Shown here: one piece after another, positions 1 through 9,263 of the stretch | Position numbering within the stretch: position 1 is the stretch's first letter | Layout: every line of letters starts with the position of its first letter | Source: Pseudomonas sp. B21-056 | GTDB lineage: Bacteria > Pseudomonadota > Gammaproteobacteria > Pseudomonadales > Pseudomonadaceae | NCBI RefSeq assembly: GCF_026016325.1 | Contig: NZ_CP087203.1 | Location: 6,014,001 to 6,078,000, forward strand | Length of the DNA: 64,000 nucleotides | Direction of reading: 5' to 3' | Position numbers and translations under genes: made by a program | Notes under the pieces: model-generated | Databases searched by the model: none | What the model was told of the DNA's origin: nothing | The model's input: only the letters and a program-made list of their open reading frames with translations

Positions 1-1601
1 CTCAGACGCTCCAGGTAGTATTCGAGACCGGTGATCACGTCAGCCAGATGGTCGAGCTCTTCCCAATCCGGCCGGGCCTGATCCAGCAGCAGGTGGTCGC
101 GGATGAAGCCGTTGCAGGCTTCCACCAGGCCGGCGGCGCGGCTCAAGGGGATCATCGCCAGCGCGCCGCGGACCTGGGTCAGCAAGGTGGGCAGGGTCTG
201 TAATTGCTCGCTGTTCCAGTCGGCGTCGATGTAGTCGACGATCATGTCCTTGGCCTGTTGCAGGCAGGTGTGGGCTTCCTTGATGACGATCTGGTGGATC
301 TGGGTCAGGTCGGTGGTGGGCAGCGGGCTGTCTTCGCGACTTTCAGGTTCGACGGTGCCGATCATGCCGGCCAGGTTGGCCTCGACATAGAGCAAGGCAC
401 CGGCGACGTCCATGAGGGTCGCGTCATCAGGCTCGCGCTGGCCCTGGGCGAGGCTCAGCACCACCGCCGACTGATCGATGATGACCTTGCGTGGCTGGCC
501 GAAACCGAGCACCGCCAGGGTATCGGCGATCTGCCGCAGGGGCGCCAGCAGGCTGTCCAGCTCCGAGGCGTGCTGGCGGTCGCTGCGCACGAACAGGTCC
601 AGCCGCTCCTTGACCCGCACCAGCTCCTCGCAGAGCGCGGTGAGCACCGAGCGCATGGCATCGCGGTCAGGCCCGGCCAGACGCGCACGTTCTTCGTCGA
701 GCATGGCGCTGTCGGGCAGCGCGTCGTCCAGTGAGTAGCGTTCTTTCATGATCTGCATTTGCCCGCTGGGGTGTTCGGCCTTGGCAATATAGAACAACAA
801 GCTCTTGAGCAGGTGCGGCGGTGCCGGTTCATTGATACCCGGCATGCCGTGCTCCAACAGGCGCTTGAGCTCCTTGTCGGCTTCCTTGAACAGGCTGCGC
901 AACGCCGGGCTGTTGGCGATGCGTCCGTCGCGCATGCCCTCGACCAGCGCCGAGGCCACCTGCCACAAGGCACTGAGCGGCGCGTCGGCGCAGAGCCCTT
1001 CCAGGCGATGGAAGACCTTGGCCAGGTAACCGAGGTGGGTGGCGTCATCCTGCTCGCGCAGCAGACCCACCAGGGCCATTTGCAAGGTCTGGCGCAATTT
1101 GCGCAAGGTGCCGGGCAGGTCCGCCGGCTCGAGCCGCTTCAGCACCACGTCGCCGAGGGGCGCGATATCCGGCAGTTCGGGGCTGAACAGACTGGTTTCC
1201 GACAACAGGCTCTCGCCCCGGGCACTGCGCAGGTCGTTGATCAAAGGCAAGACCACCAACGGCAGGTCGCGGCGGGCGCTCTGGATGCGGTCCAGGTACA
1301 TCGGCAACTGGCCCAAGGCCTGGCTCAACAGGCTGATGGCTTCGTCGCGATGGGCGATGCGGTTGTCCTGCAGCGCGCTGCACAGTTGCTCCATTTCTTC
1401 GGCCAGCAAGGCCGCGCCATAGAACTCGACCATCTGCAGGCCGCCATGCACCTGATGAATGCAGGCCAGGCATTGCTCAAGGGCATCCACCGCCTGCGGA
1501 TCATCCACCAGCCGGTTGAGGGCCAGATGGGCCTGCTTCAGCGTTTCGGCAATCTCGCCCTTGACCCATTCCAGGGCCACATAGTCGTGCCGATCACCCA
1601 T
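1..1601 (-). CDS. chpA: ChpA-type hybrid histidine kinase, N-terminal part (cut by window edge)
   Basis: This is the kinase of the type IV pilus (Pil-Chp) chemosensory system, which controls twitching motility and surface sensing. Translation on the minus strand from the ATG at 1601 opens with MGDRHDYVALEWVKGEIAE and continues with helical Hpt-like blocks, for example MVEFYGAALLAEEMEQL near residue 60, the typical ChpA N-terminus. The frame is open for all 533 codons in view. The kinase, CheW-like and receiver domains would lie outside the window. It is the last gene of pilG-pilH-pilI-pilJ-chpA and is separated from pilJ by a repeat element and not by pilK. Identity is inferred from the N-terminal sequence plus context. 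Confidence 0.93.
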   Translation of the reverse strand, partial: MGDRHDYVALEWVKGEIAETLKQAHLALNRLVDDPQAVDALEQCLACIHQVHGGLQMVEFYGAALLAEEMEQLCSALQDNRIAHRDEAISLLSQALGQLPMYLDRIQSARRDLPLVVLPLINDLRSARGESLLSETSLFSPELPDIAPLGDVVLKRLEPADLPGTLRKLRQTLQMALVGLLREQDDATHLGYLAKVFHRLEGLCADAPLSALWQVASALVEGMRDGRIANSPALRSLFKEADKELKRLLEHGMPGINEPAPPHLLKSLLFYIAKAEHPSGQMQIMKERYSLDDALPDSAMLDEERARLAGPDRDAMRSVLTALCEELVRVKERLDLFVRSDRQHASELDSLLAPLRQIADTLAVLGFGQPRKVIIDQSAVVLSLAQGQREPDDATLMDVAGALLYVEANLAGMIGTVEPESREDSPLPTTDLTQIHQIVIKEAHTCLQQAKDMIVDYIDADWNSEQLQTLPTLLTQVRGALAMIPLSRAAGLVEACNGFIRDHLLLDQARPDWEELDHLADVITGLEYYLERL

Positions 1602-1622
1602 AACCGCTCCAAATCAGCCCCT

Positions 1623-1720
1623 TGTAGGAGCTGCCGAGTGCAACGAGGCTGCGATCTTTCCCCTGACAATTGAGTCTCAAGCGAAAGATCAAAAGATCAC
1701 AGCCTTCGGCAGCGCCTACA
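1623..1720. repeat. Imperfect inverted repeat between pilJ and chpA (TGTAGGAG-type intergenic repeat)
   Basis: The left arm, starting TGTAGGAGCTGCCGAG at 1623, pairs with a right arm ending CGGCAGCGCCTACA at 1720. The inner part also holds GAAAGATC-like repeats in inverted order. This is a second class of intergenic palindrome in this genome, different from the GTGGGAGC doublets. It fills nearly all of the gap between pilJ and chpA. Confidence 0.7.
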
Positions 1721-1727
1721 CCACCGT

Positions 1728-3782
1728 TCACGCCGAATCCTCATTTTTAACCGCCGGCAAGGTAAAACCCGACACCGAACGACGCAATTGGCTGGCCATT
1801 TTCGCCAGGTTGCCAATGCTCTCGGCAGTGGCGGTGGAGCCGGACGAGGTCTGTGTGGTGATCTGCTGGATCACGTTCATCGTCAGGGAAATCTGCCCCG
1901 CCGAGGTGGTCTGCTGCTGCGCTGCGTTGGAAATGCTCTGGATCAGCGCCGCCAGGGTCTTGGACACGCCCTCGATCTCTTCCAGGGCCACGCCGGCATC
2001 CTGGGCCAGCCGGGCGCCGCGCACCACTTCGCTGGTGGTCTGTTCCATGGAGATCACCGCTTCGTTGGTATCGGCCTGGATCGCCCGCACCAGCGTCTCG
2101 ATCTGCCGGGTCGCCGCCGAAGAGCGCTCCGCCAGCCGCTGCACTTCATCGGCCACCACCGCGAACCCGCGCCCGGCATCACCGGCCATGGACGCCTGGA
2201 TCGCGGCGTTGAGGGCCAGGATGTTGGTCTGGTCGGCAATGTCGTCGATCAGGCTGACGATGTCGCCGATTTCCTGGGACGACTCGCCCAGGCGCTTGAT
2301 GCGCTTGGCGGTGTCCTGGATCTGCTCACGAATGTTGTCCATGCCATGAATGGTGTTGTGCACCACCTCGTTGCCCTTGTTGGCGATCTCCACGGAACGC
2401 TCGGCCACCGCCGACGACTCGGCGGCATTGGCCGATACCTGATCGATGGACTGGGCCATTTCATTGATTGAAGTCGAAGCTTCGCTGATTTGCTGGGCCT
2501 GGTGCTCGGAAGCCTGGGCCAGATGCATGGCAGTGGCCTGGGTTTCCTGCACCGCGGCGGCGACCTGGCCGGCGGTGAGGTTGATGGTGGCGACCAGGTC
2601 ACGCAACTGGTCCACCGAATAATTGATCGAGTCGGCGATGGTGCCGGTGAAGTCCTCGGTGACCGAAGCGGTGACGGTCAGGTCGCCGTCGGCCAGATCG
2701 GCGATTTCGTCCAGCAGCCGCATGATCGCGTTCTGGTTGCGCTCGTTCTTCTCCGCGGTTTCATGCAACTGGCGGTTGGTTTCACGCACCATCACCAGGC
2801 CGATCAGGATGATCGACATCAGCGCCAGCAGCCCCAGCACGTAACCGCCAATGGCGTGGACGGAGCGGCCGCCGGCCAGGTTCTCCAGTGCCGTGGTCAG
2901 GTGCGAGGCTTCGTCCAACAGGGTCTGCGACAGGTTGAAAATGTTGCCCGCCGACTCGCGGACCTTGAACAGCTCCGGCGAGGTTTCGAGGATTTCGTCC
3001 ACCGAGCCCGAGACGAACTCGAACAGTTCGCTGATTTCGCTCAGGCGCGCCCGGGCATCGCGATCCTGGACCTGGGAGATCTTCAAGGCCGGGTCGCCTT
3101 GCAACATCCCGTTGAGCACCTGGCCGAAACGCGCGGCATCGCGGCCAAAGGTATCGGCGGCCTGGCTGGCGTTTTCATCCCCCGCGAGCACGGTATTCAC
3201 CGCGCCGAGTATGCGCTCGGCCAACAGCGACTGGCGCTGGGCCATGGCCACCTGGGCCGCGGGCGCGCCCCGTTGCAGCAGGATCTCGACGACTTTTTCG
3301 TACTCGACCTGCAATTGCGGCACCGTTTCGGCCAGGGTCGCCGCCACCTGATGCAGCGACAACACGGTCTGCTCGCTGGACAGGATGGCGTCGGTGTTCT
3401 TGAGCAGGCGTTCCCAGTCCAGTTGCACGGCGCGCATCTGCGGTCGCAGGGTCGAGGGCGCCGGCGGCAGGCCGGTCACCGGGTCACCTTGCTTGAGGTA
3501 GCCCCAGCGCTGGGCAAAATCGTTGCGAGCATCGCTCAGCAACTTGAACGCCGCAGCCTTGCCGGCGGCCGCCTCGGTGGCGTTCTTGGCAATGCGCTGG
3601 GACAGCACCCGCAACTCACCAGCGTGACCGATGTACTGTTTATCGTAAGTGGATTGGGTGTTGAGGTACGCGAAATTGGCGAACAGCAGCATGATGAAGA
3701 CGATCAGCGCGACGAACAGCACGATGATCTGCGAACGACTGCGCGACGCTTCCAATGGCTTGCCTGTGTTTGCTTTGATCAT
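1728..3782 (-). CDS. pilJ: Type IV pilus methyl-accepting chemotaxis protein PilJ
   Basis: This is the transmembrane receptor of the Pil-Chp system, which passes signals to PilI and ChpA. The 684-aa protein has a first membrane segment at about residues 19-40, a periplasmic PilJ-type sensing region with alanine- and glutamine-rich helices, a second membrane segment at about 310-333, and a cytoplasmic coiled-coil signalling domain. The hairpin tip contains [20 protein letters not shown] followed by [18 protein letters not shown], the classic MCP signature, but with Q and M in place of the more usual R-E-like residues of chemotaxis MCPs. Length matches the PilJ family (about 680 aa). It lies in operon order after pilI, from which a REP doublet separates it. 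Confidence 0.95.
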   Translation of the reverse strand: MIKANTGKPLEASRSRSQIIVLFVALIVFIMLLFANFAYLNTQSTYDKQYIGHAGELRVLSQRIAKNATEAAAGKAAAFKLLSDARNDFAQRWGYLKQGDPVTGLPPAPSTLRPQMRAVQLDWERLLKNTDAILSSEQTVLSLHQVAATLAETVPQLQVEYEKVVEILLQRGAPAAQVAMAQRQSLLAERILGAVNTVLAGDENASQAADTFGRDAARFGQVLNGMLQGDPALKISQVQDRDARARLSEISELFEFVSGSVDEILETSPELFKVRESAGNIFNLSQTLLDEASHLTTALENLAGGRSVHAIGGYVLGLLALMSIILIGLVMVRETNRQLHETAEKNERNQNAIMRLLDEIADLADGDLTVTASVTEDFTGTIADSINYSVDQLRDLVATINLTAGQVAAAVQETQATAMHLAQASEHQAQQISEASTSINEMAQSIDQVSANAAESSAVAERSVEIANKGNEVVHNTIHGMDNIREQIQDTAKRIKRLGESSQEIGDIVSLIDDIADQTNILALNAAIQASMAGDAGRGFAVVADEVQRLAERSSAATRQIETLVRAIQADTNEAVISMEQTTSEVVRGARLAQDAGVALEEIEGVSKTLAALIQSISNAAQQQTTSAGQISLTMNVIQQITTQTSSGSTATAESIGNLAKMASQLRRSVSGFTLPAVKNEDSA

Positions 3783-3810
3783 CGGTTCTCCAACTCGCCA
3801 CTGCTTTTTT

Positions 3811-3898
3811 GTGGGAGCGAGCCTGCTCGCGATAGCGGTATATCAGTCAACATCCATGTGTCCGATACATCGCTTTCGCGAGCAGGCTCGCTCCCACA
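3811..3898. repeat. REP doublet (GTGGGAGC family) between pilI and pilJ
   Basis: A GTGGGAGCGAGCCTGCTCGC unit at 3811 is followed after a short spacer by its inverted copy ending at 3898. The doublet can fold into one long hairpin. It lies inside the pil operon, so it could affect mRNA stability or polarity between pilI and pilJ. Confidence 0.9.
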
Positions 3899-3917
3899 GG
3901 AGGCTGCGCTGTGTCTG

Positions 3918-4457
3918 TTAAATCGCCACATCCATGAACCCCGTCGACTGCGTCAACGCAACCGGGCTGAACACCTGCCACTGCCGCTCGCCACGGAAGC
4001 GGCCCTTGACGAAGGCCGCTTCCGGGCAGTCCAGGTCGCCTTTGTGCATCGGCTCCAGGCTGTCCTGGGCGAAATGCTGCAGCCCGAGGACCTCATCCAC
4101 CAGCAACCCGGCGAACACCTCGCCATGATCCACCACCAGTACCCGCCGCTGCTTGCGCACCGTCGACAGTTCATGACCGAAAAAACCGCCCAGGTCCATC
4201 AACGGCAACAAGCGTCCGCGCAGGTTGGCCACGCCCCGAACCCACGGCTTGACCCCGGGCAAATGCGTATGGCGTGGCTCGTGCAGCACTTCGCTGACTT
4301 CTTCCATGGGCGCTACGTACCAGCGTTCGCCCAGGCGAAAGCCGATACCGCTCCAGGCATGACGGTGGGTCGGTTGGGACGGCAGGTCCGCTGCCAGCGA
4401 CCGGCAGCGTCGATCGATCTGCAGCAGCAGCTCGAACGCGGTCAGGGATGGGCTCAT
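3918..4457 (-). CDS. pilI: CheW-like adaptor protein PilI
   Basis: PilI is the CheW-type coupling protein that links PilJ to ChpA. The 179-aa protein has one CheW domain covering most of its length. Visible features are GERWYVAPMEEVSEVLHEP, PGVKPWVRGVANLRGRLLP (the conserved N-L-R-G turn) and VVDHGEVFAGLLVDEVLGL. It starts with ATG ten bases after the pilH stop. Length and order match PilI in the pil-chp operon. Confidence 0.94.
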   Translation of the reverse strand: MSPSLTAFELLLQIDRRCRSLAADLPSQPTHRHAWSGIGFRLGERWYVAPMEEVSEVLHEPRHTHLPGVKPWVRGVANLRGRLLPLMDLGGFFGHELSTVRKQRRVLVVDHGEVFAGLLVDEVLGLQHFAQDSLEPMHKGDLDCPEAAFVKGRFRGERQWQVFSPVALTQSTGFMDVAI

Positions 4458-4467
4458 GGCCGCGCCG

Positions 4468-4833
4468 TCAACCCGCCAGGACGTTGTTCAGGGTCTTGAT
4501 CAGGGTTTCTTCGTCGACCGGCTTGGTCAGGTAGTCCTTGGCGCCCTGGCGCGTGCCCCAGACCTTGTCGGTTTCCTGGTCCTTGGTGGTGATGATGATC
4601 ACCGGGATGTGGCCGGTTTCCGGATCCTTGGTCAACTGGCGCGTGGCCTGGAAACCGTTGAGGCCGGGCATGACGATGTCCATCAATACCGCGTCGGGCT
4701 TTTCCTGGCGGGCCAGGGCCACGCCGTCGGCGCCGTTCTCGGCCTTGAGGACCTGGTGACCGTGCTTTTCCAGCATGCCGGTCAGCTTGTACATTTCAGT
4801 CGGCGAATCATCGACGATCAGAATTCGTGCCAT
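4468..4833 (-). CDS. pilH: Twitching motility response regulator PilH
   Basis: This is a single-domain CheY-like receiver (121 aa) of the Pil-Chp system, thought to act on pilus retraction or as a phosphate sink. The chosen ATG at 4833 gives MARILIVDDSPTEMYKL. The acidic pair DD, the phospho-acceptor Asp in VLMDIVMPGLNG, the conserved Thr in IIITTKD and the Lys in YLTKPVDEE are all present. An upstream in-frame start at 4881 would add 16 residues unlike the family. It lies 48 bases after the pilG stop. Confidence 0.95.
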   Translation of the reverse strand: MARILIVDDSPTEMYKLTGMLEKHGHQVLKAENGADGVALARQEKPDAVLMDIVMPGLNGFQATRQLTKDPETGHIPVIIITTKDQETDKVWGTRQGAKDYLTKPVDEETLIKTLNNVLAG

Positions 4834-4881
4834 GGTGTTCCCCATTCTTGTCGACCCCCAGGCTCTGCGGCCGGGCGTCAT

Positions 4882-5310
4882 TTAATGTGCCTGGTGCGGC
4901 TGGACGGCGGCAAAGCCCGGAACATGAGCTTGTATCGCGCCCAGCAGTTCTTCCTTGCTGAAAGGCTTGGTCAAAAACTGATCGGAACCGACGATGCGCC
5001 CCTTGGCCTTGTCGAACAGTCCGTCCCGGGACGACAGCAGGATCACCGGCGTGGCCTTGAAGGCGCTGTTGTTCTTGATCAGGGCGCAGGTCTGGTAACC
5101 GTCCAGACGCGGCATCATGATGTCGACAAAGATGATGCCCGGATGATGATCGGTAATCTTGGCCAGGGCATCGAAGCCGTCGACCGCCGTGATCACCTCG
5201 CAACCGACGTTGCGCAGCAAGGTTTCGGCGGTACGGCGAATGGTCTTCGAGTCGTCGATGACCATGACCTTCAAGGCGCTGGGTTGCTGCTGCGTAAGAT
5301 GCTCTGCCAT
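4882..5310 (-). CDS. pilG: Twitching motility response regulator PilG
   Basis: This is a CheY-like receiver (142 aa), the first gene of the Pil-Chp operon. It promotes pilus extension and cAMP signalling in pseudomonads. The ATG at 5310 gives MAEHLTQQQPSALKVMVIDD. The receiver has VIDDSKTIRRTAETLL, the phospho-acceptor in IFVDIMMPRLDGYQ, ILLSSRDG and FLTKPFSKEELL. An in-frame start at 5388 would add 26 non-conserved residues and run into the divergent gshB promoter region. The operon promoter must lie in 5311-5532, shared with gshB. No obvious sigma-factor box could be assigned by eye. Confidence 0.95.
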   Translation of the reverse strand: MAEHLTQQQPSALKVMVIDDSKTIRRTAETLLRNVGCEVITAVDGFDALAKITDHHPGIIFVDIMMPRLDGYQTCALIKNNSAFKATPVILLSSRDGLFDKAKGRIVGSDQFLTKPFSKEELLGAIQAHVPGFAAVQPHQAH

Positions 5311-5532
5311 TGCCACTGCGAACCGGTTTAAACGCGTAAATGCGACCGACGGCGCAAGCCCTTGATGTTCAAGGCCCGCGCGCCACATGGCAGCCTTTTT
5401 AGCACAGTCTCCAGCGCCGGGCTATCGGCCGGGCGGCATGGTGGTTTTTCCTTGACCGCGAATCCGCCGGGCGCCACTCTGACGCCACTTTTTCACGCCA
5501 TTTGTGCCCATCAGATTTCGAGGAACCAAGCC

Positions 5533-6486
5533 ATGAGCGTACGCGTCGGCATTGTCATGGACCCTATCGCCAGCATTTCCTACAAGAAGGATAGCTCGCT
5601 GGCCATGCTGCTGGCCGCTCAAAAGCGCGGCTGGGAACTGTTCTACATGGAACAGCGCGACCTCTACCAGGCCGAAGGCCAGGCCCGGGCGCGCATGAAA
5701 CCACTGAAAGTCTTCGCCAACCCGGAAAAATGGTTTGAACTGGGTGACGAGAACGACGCGCTGCTGAGCGACCTGGACGTGATCCTGATGCGCAAGGATC
5801 CGCCGTTCGACATGGAGTTCGTGTATTCCACCTACCTGCTGGAACAAGCCGAAACCGCCGGCGTGCTGGTGGTCAACAAGCCCCAGAGCCTGCGCGACTG
5901 CAACGAGAAACTGTTCGCCACGCTGTTCCCGCAGTGCACGCCACCAACCATCGTCAGCCGCCGCCCGGATGTACTGCGCGAGTTCGCCGATCATCACGGC
6001 GACGTGATCCTCAAGCCCCTGGACGGCATGGGCGGTTCTTCGATCTTCCGCCACACTGCCGGCCACCCTAACCTCTCCGTGATCCTGGAAACCCTGACCC
6101 TGCACGGCAAGCAGCAGATCATGATCCAGGGTTACCTGCCGGCCATCGTCGATGGTGACAAACGCATCCTGATGATCGACGGCGAGCCGGTGGACTATTG
6201 CCTGGCGCGCATCCCGGCAGCGGGCGAAACCCGCGGCAACCTGGCCGCCGGCGGCCGTGGCGAAGCCCGCCCGCTGACCGAGAAGGACCGCTGGATCGCC
6301 GCCCAGGTCGGCCCGACCCTGCGGGAAAAAGGCCTGCTGTTCGTAGGCCTGGACGTAATCGGCGAGCACCTGACGGAAATCAACGTCACCAGCCCGACCT
6401 GCATCCGCGAGATCGACAACGCCTTCGGCACCGACATCGGCGGGATGCTGATGGATGCCATCGATCAGAAGCTCAAGGCTCGTTGA
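5533..6486 (+). CDS. gshB: Glutathione synthetase
   Basis: GshB joins gamma-glutamylcysteine and glycine using ATP, the second step of cytosolic glutathione synthesis. The 317-aa ATP-grasp protein starts MSVRVGIVMDPIASISYKKD, with KPLDGMGGSSIFR in the ATP-binding region and EINVTSPTCIREID near the C-terminus. The ATG at 5533 is chosen because GAGGAACC lies just upstream and the length matches the family. The frame stays open back to 5362, but the extra residues look non-coding. It is divergent from pilG and upstream of the tonB3-like gene, the conserved Pseudomonas arrangement. Confidence 0.97.
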   Translation: MSVRVGIVMDPIASISYKKDSSLAMLLAAQKRGWELFYMEQRDLYQAEGQARARMKPLKVFANPEKWFELGDENDALLSDLDVILMRKDPPFDMEFVYSTYLLEQAETAGVLVVNKPQSLRDCNEKLFATLFPQCTPPTIVSRRPDVLREFADHHGDVILKPLDGMGGSSIFRHTAGHPNLSVILETLTLHGKQQIMIQGYLPAIVDGDKRILMIDGEPVDYCLARIPAAGETRGNLAAGGRGEARPLTEKDRWIAAQVGPTLREKGLLFVGLDVIGEHLTEINVTSPTCIREIDNAFGTDIGGMLMDAIDQKLKAR

Positions 6487-6562
6487 TCCAGATCTGATGA
6501 AGGGAACCCACATTGCGTTATCATGCCCGGCCTGAAAAAAACGCGATGTTGGTTTCCTTGTC

Positions 6563-7459
6563 ATGACCCTCCCGTCCGATCTGCCCCTAGAGCTCGCCCA
6601 TCGTGGCGTGCGCCCGGCCGATCGCCTCGGTTTTACCCTGTTCCTGGCGGCGCTGATCCACCTGGCCCTGCTGCTGGGCGTCGGATTTGCCACGGTCGAG
6701 CCCAGGCAGATCAGCCAGACCCTGGAAATCACCCTGGCCACCTTCAAGAGCGAAGCCAAGCCGAAACAGGCAGACTTCCTGGCCCAGGACAACCAGCAAG
6801 GCAGCGGCACCCTGGACAAGAAGGCGGTTCCCAAGACCACCGAGATCGCTCCATTCCAGGACAACCAGGTTCAGAAAGCCACCCCGCCCCCGGCCGCCAA
6901 GCCCGAGGTGCAGGAAACCGCCCCCAAGGCCGCCGTGACCACGGTGGCGCCGAAGCCGAAAAAAGCCCCGGTCAAGGAAGAGGTCAAGCCCGATCCCAAA
7001 CCCAAGGCCCCGGCACCGACTTTCGACAGCTCCCAATTATCCAGCGACATCGCCAGCCTGGAAGCCGAACTGGCCCAGGAACAGCAGCTCTATGCCAAGC
7101 GCCCGCGTATCCACCGTCTGAGCGCCGCCTCGACCATGCGCGACAAGGGCGCCTGGTACAAGGACGAGTGGCGCAAGAAGGTCGAGCGCATCGGCAACCT
7201 CAATTACCCCGACGAAGCCCGGCGCAAGCAGATCTACGGCAACCTGCGGCTGATGGTCTCGATCAACCGCGACGGCTCCCTGTATGAAGTACTGGTGCTG
7301 GAGTCCTCCGGCCAGCCGCTGCTGGACCAGGCCGCCCAGCGCATCGTGCGCCTGGCCGCGCCGTTCGCGCCGTTTACCGGGGACCTGTCGGACATCGACC
7401 GGCTGGAGATCATCCGCACCTGGAAATTCTCCCGGGGCGATCGTCTCTCAAGCAACTGA
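6563..7459 (+). CDS. tonB3: TonB-family energy transducer (TonB3-like)
   Basis: This is an inner-membrane-anchored periplasmic protein predicted to couple proton-motive force to an outer-membrane function. The 298-aa protein has one membrane segment at about 22-42, a proline/lysine-rich periplasmic spacer at about 60-155, a short helical part, and a TonB C-terminal domain at about 200-298 with LNYPDEARRKQIYGNLRLMV and a closing TWKFSRG strand. Its position next to gshB and pilG corresponds to P. aeruginosa tonB3, reported to be needed for twitching motility. A role in pilus assembly here is inferred from that position. Confidence 0.88.
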   Translation: MTLPSDLPLELAHRGVRPADRLGFTLFLAALIHLALLLGVGFATVEPRQISQTLEITLATFKSEAKPKQADFLAQDNQQGSGTLDKKAVPKTTEIAPFQDNQVQKATPPPAAKPEVQETAPKAAVTTVAPKPKKAPVKEEVKPDPKPKAPAPTFDSSQLSSDIASLEAELAQEQQLYAKRPRIHRLSAASTMRDKGAWYKDEWRKKVERIGNLNYPDEARRKQIYGNLRLMVSINRDGSLYEVLVLESSGQPLLDQAAQRIVRLAAPFAPFTGDLSDIDRLEIIRTWKFSRGDRLSSN

Positions 7460-7474
7460 CACACCACCAATCCC

Positions 7475-7564
7475 TGTGGGAGCGAGCCTGCTCGCGATAG
7501 CTATTGATCATCCAACATAAATGTCGACTGACAGACCGCTATCGCGAGCAGGCTCGCTCCCACA
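7475..7564. repeat. REP doublet (GTGGGAGC family)
   Basis: Two REP units face each other at 7475 and ending 7564, the second the inverse of the first, with a spacer of about 40 bases. The doublet lies between tonB3 and yqgE, which are both on the plus strand. Confidence 0.9.
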
Positions 7565-7643
7565 GGGGTTCTGCACCCATCTCAGGCATTTCCTGCACAT
7601 CCCCAGCTTGTCAGTTCGCCCCTGCGCCGCCACACTATCGCCT

Positions 7644-8213
7644 ATGAAAAACGTCAGCCCCACCTACCTCAAGCATCATTTCCTGATCGCCATGCCGCAC
7701 ATGGCCGATCCGAACTTCGCCCATACCTTGACCTACATCGTCGAGCACACGGCCAATGGCGCCATGGGGCTGGTGATCAATCGCCCGCAGGAGCTGAACC
7801 TGGCGGACATTCTCGAGCAGTTGCGCCCGGAGGTAGAGCCGCCAGTCCTGTGCCAGCACGTGCCGATTTTCATCGGCGGACCGGTGCAGACCGACCGCGG
7901 TTTCGTACTCCACCCATCAGGGCCGAGCTACCAGGCCACCGTGGACCTCAACGGTGTGTCCCTGTCGACCTCCCAGGACGTGTTATTCGCCATCGCCGAC
8001 GGCGTCGGCCCGGAGAAAAGCCTGATCGCCCTCGGCTACGCCGGTTGGGAAGCCGGGCAACTGGAGGCCGAACTGGCCGACAACGCCTGGCTGACCTGCC
8101 CGTTCGACGCCGACATCCTGTTCAACACCAGCAGCGAACTGCGCCTGGAAGCGGCGGCCAACCGCCTGGGGATCAACCTCAGCCTGCTTACCAGCCAGGC
8201 AGGACACGCCTGA
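7644..8213 (+). CDS. algH: YqgE/AlgH family protein
   Basis: This is a DUF179 (UPF0301) protein of 189 aa. Its molecular role is unsettled; in pseudomonads it is linked to alginate and global regulation. It starts MKNVSPTYLKHHFLIAMPHM and shows the family features DPNFAHTLTYIVEH, GAMGLVINRP, IFIGGPVQTDRGFVLH and GYAGWEAGQLEAEL. The ATG at 7644 is preferred over an open extension to 7521 that runs through the REP doublet. Its stop overlaps the ruvX start by one base, so the two are translationally coupled. Confidence 0.95.
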   Translation: MKNVSPTYLKHHFLIAMPHMADPNFAHTLTYIVEHTANGAMGLVINRPQELNLADILEQLRPEVEPPVLCQHVPIFIGGPVQTDRGFVLHPSGPSYQATVDLNGVSLSTSQDVLFAIADGVGPEKSLIALGYAGWEAGQLEAELADNAWLTCPFDADILFNTSSELRLEAAANRLGINLSLLTSQAGHA

Positions 8214-8650
8214 TGGCCCTGCGCTTGCTGCTGGGCTTCGATTACGGCACCAAACAGATCGGCGTCGCGGTCGGCCAGGTCGTTACCGGCCAGGCCCGCG
8301 AGCTGTGCACGCTCAAAGCGCAGAATGGCGTTCCGGACTGGAACCAGGTCGAAGCGCTGATCAAGGAATGGAAACCCGACGCCGTGGTGGTCGGCCTGCC
8401 GCTGAACATGGACGGCACACCCAGCGACATGTGCCTGCGCGCGGAAAAATTCGCCCGCCGGCTCAATGGCCGCTACAACCTGCCCTTCTACACCCACGAC
8501 GAGCGCCTGACCACGTTCGAAGCCAAGGGTGAACGCCTGGAGCGTGGCGGGCAGAAAGGCAGTTACCGCGACAACCCGGTGGATGCCATCGCCGCCGCCC
8601 TGCTGCTGCAGGGCTGGCTAGATGCCAATACCGCCCTGTTCGACACCTGA
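8213..8650 (+). CDS. ruvX: Putative Holliday junction resolvase / pre-16S rRNA nuclease
   Basis: YqgF/RuvX is an RNase H-fold nuclease implicated in trimming the 5' end of 16S pre-rRNA. The 145-aa protein has the family motifs [14 protein letters not shown] at the N-terminus (first catalytic Asp), [27 protein letters not shown] and a C-terminal [15 protein letters not shown] (last catalytic Asp). The start overlaps the yqgE stop (TGATG). A hairpin terminator follows five bases after the stop, separating this gene from pyrR. Confidence 0.95.
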   Translation: MALRLLLGFDYGTKQIGVAVGQVVTGQARELCTLKAQNGVPDWNQVEALIKEWKPDAVVVGLPLNMDGTPSDMCLRAEKFARRLNGRYNLPFYTHDERLTTFEAKGERLERGGQKGSYRDNPVDAIAAALLLQGWLDANTALFDT

Positions 8651-8654
8651 TTTT

Positions 8655-8681
8655 GAAAGCGCCGCCAAGGCGCTTTCTTTT
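8655..8681 (+). terminator. Rho-independent terminator after ruvX
   Basis: A perfect nine-base stem, GAAAGCGCC pairing with GGCGCTTTC, has a short loop and ends in a short run of T. It separates the yqgE-ruvX unit from pyrR, so pyrR probably has its own promoter in the narrow gap or depends on read-through. Confidence 0.8.
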
Positions 8682-8732
8682 AGCGATAGACCGGGCCTTC
8701 CACCACCGGCCCGGGAACCTGAAGGAGCCAGC

Positions 8733-9239
8733 ATGAGCCTGCCCAATCCTGCCGAACTGATCAGCCAGATGGCGATCCGTCTCACGGCACACCTGGAACA
8801 ACGCGGCATCAGCGAACCGCGCTACATCGGCATTCGCACCGGCGGCGTCTGGATCGCCCAGGCCTTGCTCGAGGAACTCGGCAGCCAAGCACCGCTGGGC
8901 ACCCTGGACGTGTCTTTCTATCGCGACGACTTCAGCCAGAACGGCCTGCACCCGCAGGTACGTCCTTCGGCGCTGCCGTTCGAGATCGAGGGCCAGCACC
9001 TGGTCCTGATCGACGACGTGCTGATGAGTGGGCGGACCATCCGCGCCGCCATGAACGAGCTGTTCGACTACGGCCGCCCGGCCAGCGTGACCCTGGTGTG
9101 CCTGCTGGACCTGGACGCCGCCGAGTTGCCGATCCGCCCGGACGTGGTCGGCGCGACGCTGGCACTGGCCGCGCATCAGCGGGTCAAGCTCTCCGGCCCC
9201 GCGCCGCTGCAACTCGAACTGCAAGACCTTGCCCTTTAA
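8733..9239 (+). CDS. pyrR: PyrR, bifunctional pyr regulator / uracil phosphoribosyltransferase
   Basis: This 168-aa phosphoribosyltransferase-fold protein is linked to pyrimidine biosynthesis control. The PRPP-binding loop is visible as [18 protein letters not shown], and [15 protein letters not shown] covers the N-terminal PRPP region. The start at 8733 has GAAGGA upstream. It is followed by pyrB and pyrC'. In Pseudomonas its regulatory role differs from RNA attenuation in Bacillus; I see no attenuator hairpin of that type here. Confidence 0.95.
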   Translation: MSLPNPAELISQMAIRLTAHLEQRGISEPRYIGIRTGGVWIAQALLEELGSQAPLGTLDVSFYRDDFSQNGLHPQVRPSALPFEIEGQHLVLIDDVLMSGRTIRAAMNELFDYGRPASVTLVCLLDLDAAELPIRPDVVGATLALAAHQRVKLSGPAPLQLELQDLAL

Positions 9240-9263
9240 CTGCCCTTGTAAGAGTCCATCGCG

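Noticed and set aside
3811..3898. CRISPR-like repetition of GTGGGAGC units
   Set aside because: Units occur as inverted pairs at scattered intergenic sites, without regular spacers or cas genes; they are REP doublets.
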